From the NCBI GenBank assembly GCA_026984415.1, contig JALSSE010000367.1, positions 1 through 8,364 of the forward strand: a stretch of 8,364 nt of DNA, given 5' to 3'. Source of the DNA: Hydrogenothermaceae bacterium. Its GTDB lineage: Bacteria > Aquificota > Aquificae > Hydrogenothermales > Hydrogenothermaceae. The position numbers and the translations under genes are program-made. Positions 7,131 through 8,364 of this stretch are shown one piece after another; positions within the stretch are counted from its first letter, which is position 1, and each line of letters begins with the position of its first letter. The notes under the pieces were generated by a model. That model did no database searches, was not told where the DNA came from, and saw nothing but the letters and a program-made list of their open reading frames with translations.

Positions 7131-8139
7131 TATTTTTTAAAGCTGACCTATAAGTTTTTTCTGCTTCTACCTTTAGGTAATTTACCATTTTTTCTGCTCC
7201 TGAAAATAGCTCATTTCTTAATTTATAATCTGTTATTAATTTTTTTATAGCATCTACCCATAATTCTTTTTTCATAGGTAAGACAATTCCAGCATTAAAT
7301 CTTTTTATCATTTCGGCATACTGGGCTTCTTCTGAATAAATACCTACAGCTCCACTTCTTGTTATATCGTAAAATTTAACCCATGACCTTCCTCTATTGA
7401 AGCCTTTATCAAATAAAGGGGTAAGTCCTATATTTCTATATTTCAAAAAGGAAAATTTATAAAATGTTTGCCATTTCATAGGTTTTAAAATTATTATATT
7501 TGGTATTCCTTTAAAAAATTTTAAGTTTTTATTGTCTAATACAATCTCAAGTAAAATCTCAGGGTTTTTTAAAGAAATTTCTCTGAAAATTTCAGAAAGC
7601 CATCTTATTTCTTCCTTATGGGATGATGTACCGTGATAAAAAATTAAAGGTGAAAGTTCTAAAGGGGATTGTTTCATGTTCTCAAGTCCGATAGGATAGG
7701 GGTAAATAACCTTTGGGGAGTAATCACGATATTTATTTTTTAAATATTCAGTAGATACCCAGAGTTCAGCTCCTAAATTAAGCAAATCTTTTTTGTAAAT
7801 GTAGGCTTTTAAAAATAATTTTGCTGCATATCTGTATGGAAGTGTTGAAAAAACTTTTAAATCCCACAAACCATCGTCCATAAAATAAACTAATTTTTTT
7901 ATTTTTTTTCTATATTTTTTTATATAATTAATAAGATTTTTATTAGCATATCTAACAATAAAAATAGCAGAATGGTTATCTAATTCTGGATATTTTTTAT
8001 CTGCTAAATTTATCCGAAAAGGAGAATGACCTGCTTTTTTTAAGGCAGGTAAAATATAGTAATCGGTAGATGGATTTTGATTTTCTTCAAATATATAAAC
8101 GTCTTTAAAATAAGGATTTTTGGTATATAATGTCTGCAT
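7123..8139 (-). CDS. GT-B-like glycosyltransferase (GT1/GT4 type), probably in polysaccharide assembly
   Basis: A 338-residue soluble protein when read from ATG 8139. It resembles 'glycosyltransferase family 1' proteins of surface polysaccharide clusters. The N-terminal half has YYILPALKKAG (27-37), KLVYFMDDGLWD (82-93) resembling the 'DDDxW' motif, and ELWVSTEYLKNKY (125-137). The C-terminal half begins IFYHGTSSHKEEI (166-178), the usual inter-domain turn, and holds IGLTPLFDKGFNRGRS (237-252) followed by VKFYDITRSGAVGIYS (254-269), the likely donor-binding region. Sugar specificity is unknown. The frame is open to a TTG at 8181, but that start would run into the divergent gene and encode a meaningless leader. 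ATG 8139 lies seven bases after a perfect TATAAT on this strand, implying a leaderless message; no Shine-Dalgarno sequence is visible. It is the first gene of a two-gene minus-strand unit and overlaps the next gene by eight bases. Confidence 0.82.
   Translation of the reverse strand: MQTLYTKNPYFKDVYIFEENQNPSTDYYILPALKKAGHSPFRINLADKKYPELDNHSAIFIVRYANKNLINYIKKYRKKIKKLVYFMDDGLWDLKVFSTLPYRYAAKLFLKAYIYKKDLLNLGAELWVSTEYLKNKYRDYSPKVIYPYPIGLENMKQSPLELSPLIFYHGTSSHKEEIRWLSEIFREISLKNPEILLEIVLDNKNLKFFKGIPNIIILKPMKWQTFYKFSFLKYRNIGLTPLFDKGFNRGRSWVKFYDITRSGAVGIYSEEAQYAEMIKRFNAGIVLPMKKELWVDAIKKLITDYKLRNELFSGAEKMVNYLKVEAEKTYRSALKNND
8104..8131 (+). promoter_or_regulatory. Candidate promoter for the right-edge gene, inside the divergent glycosyltransferase start
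   Basis: TTTAAA (8104-8109), a 16-base spacer and a perfect TATAAT (8126-8131) form a plausible sigma70 promoter. Transcription would begin near 8138, giving a leader of about 30 bases that contains the AGGGGA before ATG 8168. The elements lie within the first codons of the minus-strand glycosyltransferase. The position fits its gene well, but perfect -10 hexamers are not rare in such AT-rich DNA. Confidence 0.45.
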
Positions 8140-8146
8140 GCAAAAT

Positions 8147-8176
8147 ATTATACATGGATAGGGGAAAATGATTAAA
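8147..8176 (-). promoter_or_regulatory. Candidate promoter for the minus-strand glycosyltransferase pair
   Basis: On the minus strand a perfect TATAAT occupies 8152-8147, with a weak TTTAAT (8176-8171) 18 bases upstream. The expected start of transcription is at about 8140-8139, which is the A of the ATG of the downstream gene, so the mRNA would have no leader. This agrees with the absence of a Shine-Dalgarno sequence there. The upstream box is poor, so confidence is moderate. Confidence 0.45.
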
Positions 8177-8364
8177 CCCAATATAAAAAATAAGAGTACT
8201 GGAATTTATGGTCATGTAGATTTTGTTAATGAAGATGGAATTGGTGGATGGGTTCTTAATCTTGGAAAAAATGAACCCTCAATAGTGGAAGTATATATCA
8301 ATAATAAAAAGATTTATGAAAAGGCTACCAATTTATATAGAGATGATATAAGTAATATAATTAA
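8168..8364 (+). CDS. N-terminal part of a polysaccharide-associated protein with a GxVD...GW domain, 3'-truncated by the window
   Basis: ATG 8168 opens a frame that stays open to the end of the window (65 complete codons). An in-frame TAG at 8159-8161 makes this the first possible start, and AGGGGA (8160-8165) lies just before it. After a basic, polar dozen residues the protein reads YGHVDFVNEDGIGGWVLN (14-31), then a strand IVEVYINNKKIYE (39-51) and ATNLYRDDI (53-61). This matches a small beta-rich module, 'GxxDxxxxxxxxGWxxx...VxVxxdGxxvxxxxAxxxRxDl', that is often found at the N-terminus of glycosyltransferases and sulfotransferases in polysaccharide clusters. The catalytic part, if any, is outside the window, so its activity is unknown. 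It diverges from the glycosyltransferase pair with a gap of 28 bases and probably belongs to the same polysaccharide region. Confidence 0.75.
   Translation, partial: MIKPNIKNKSTGIYGHVDFVNEDGIGGWVLNLGKNEPSIVEVYINNKKIYEKATNLYRDDISNII

Noticed and set aside
8140..8181. A TTG start at 8181 for the minus-strand glycosyltransferase
   Set aside because: It would overlap the coding start of the divergent gene, has no ribosome site, and the extra 14 residues look like a read-through of the promoter and the opposite gene's ribosome site and not a signal peptide.
1..8364. CRISPR arrays, tRNA or rRNA genes, insertion sequences, attachment sites
   Set aside because: No direct repeats with regular spacers, no tRNA-like cloverleaf or conserved rRNA segments, no transposase or terminal inverted repeats were seen; almost the whole window is coding.

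Overview
The window is AT-rich (roughly 30% G+C by eye), densely packed bacterial DNA. Ile is often ATA and Arg is almost always AGA or AGG. It carries the core of a Gram-negative, ABC-transporter-dependent (group 2 type) capsule export locus built on a beta-Kdo glycolipid anchor. The base composition, the lysine- and isoleucine-rich proteins and the lack of spare sequence would suit an AT-rich thermophile such as an Aquificota (Hydrogenothermaceae-like) bacterium. That placement is a guess from composition; the diderm envelope is the firm part.

Layout. Positions 1-135 hold the last 44 codons of an Ig-like (ASH / choice-of-anchor D type) protein, closed by a clear intrinsic terminator at 149-173. 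A short AT-rich gap with a weak candidate promoter leads into a tightly packed plus-strand operon, kpsC-kpsS-kpsE-kpsM-kpsT (245-5175), whose genes overlap or lie within a few bases of each other. Two glycosyltransferase genes run the other way as a minus-strand pair: a GT-B-like enzyme (8139-7123) and then a large GT2-family enzyme (7130-5160). The GT2 gene meets kpsT tail to tail with a 16-base overlap. At the right edge a further plus-strand gene starts at 8168 and runs out of the window. It diverges from the GT pair across a 28-base gap that carries interleaved divergent promoters.

How the genes work together. From knowledge of the families, KpsS adds the first beta-Kdo to lysophosphatidylglycerol and KpsC extends the Kdo linker. 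A serotype-specific polymer is then built on this linker by glycosyltransferases, for which the two minus-strand enzymes and perhaps the right-edge gene are candidates. KpsM (permease) and KpsT (ATPase) export the lipid-linked chain across the inner membrane, and KpsE spans the periplasm. The outer-membrane partner KpsD and the CMP-Kdo supply genes kpsF/kpsU are not in the window.

Most notable points. KpsC is only one glycosyltransferase module long and matches the C-terminal half of the usual two-module enzyme. The 8100-8180 region has two perfect TATAAT boxes in opposite orientation around a TGCATGCA palindrome, which predicts mutually exclusive promoters and a leaderless glycosyltransferase mRNA. 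The GT2 enzyme has a degenerate first catalytic module. The system is otherwise a recognisable capsule locus; I do not see evidence of an entirely new kind of system.
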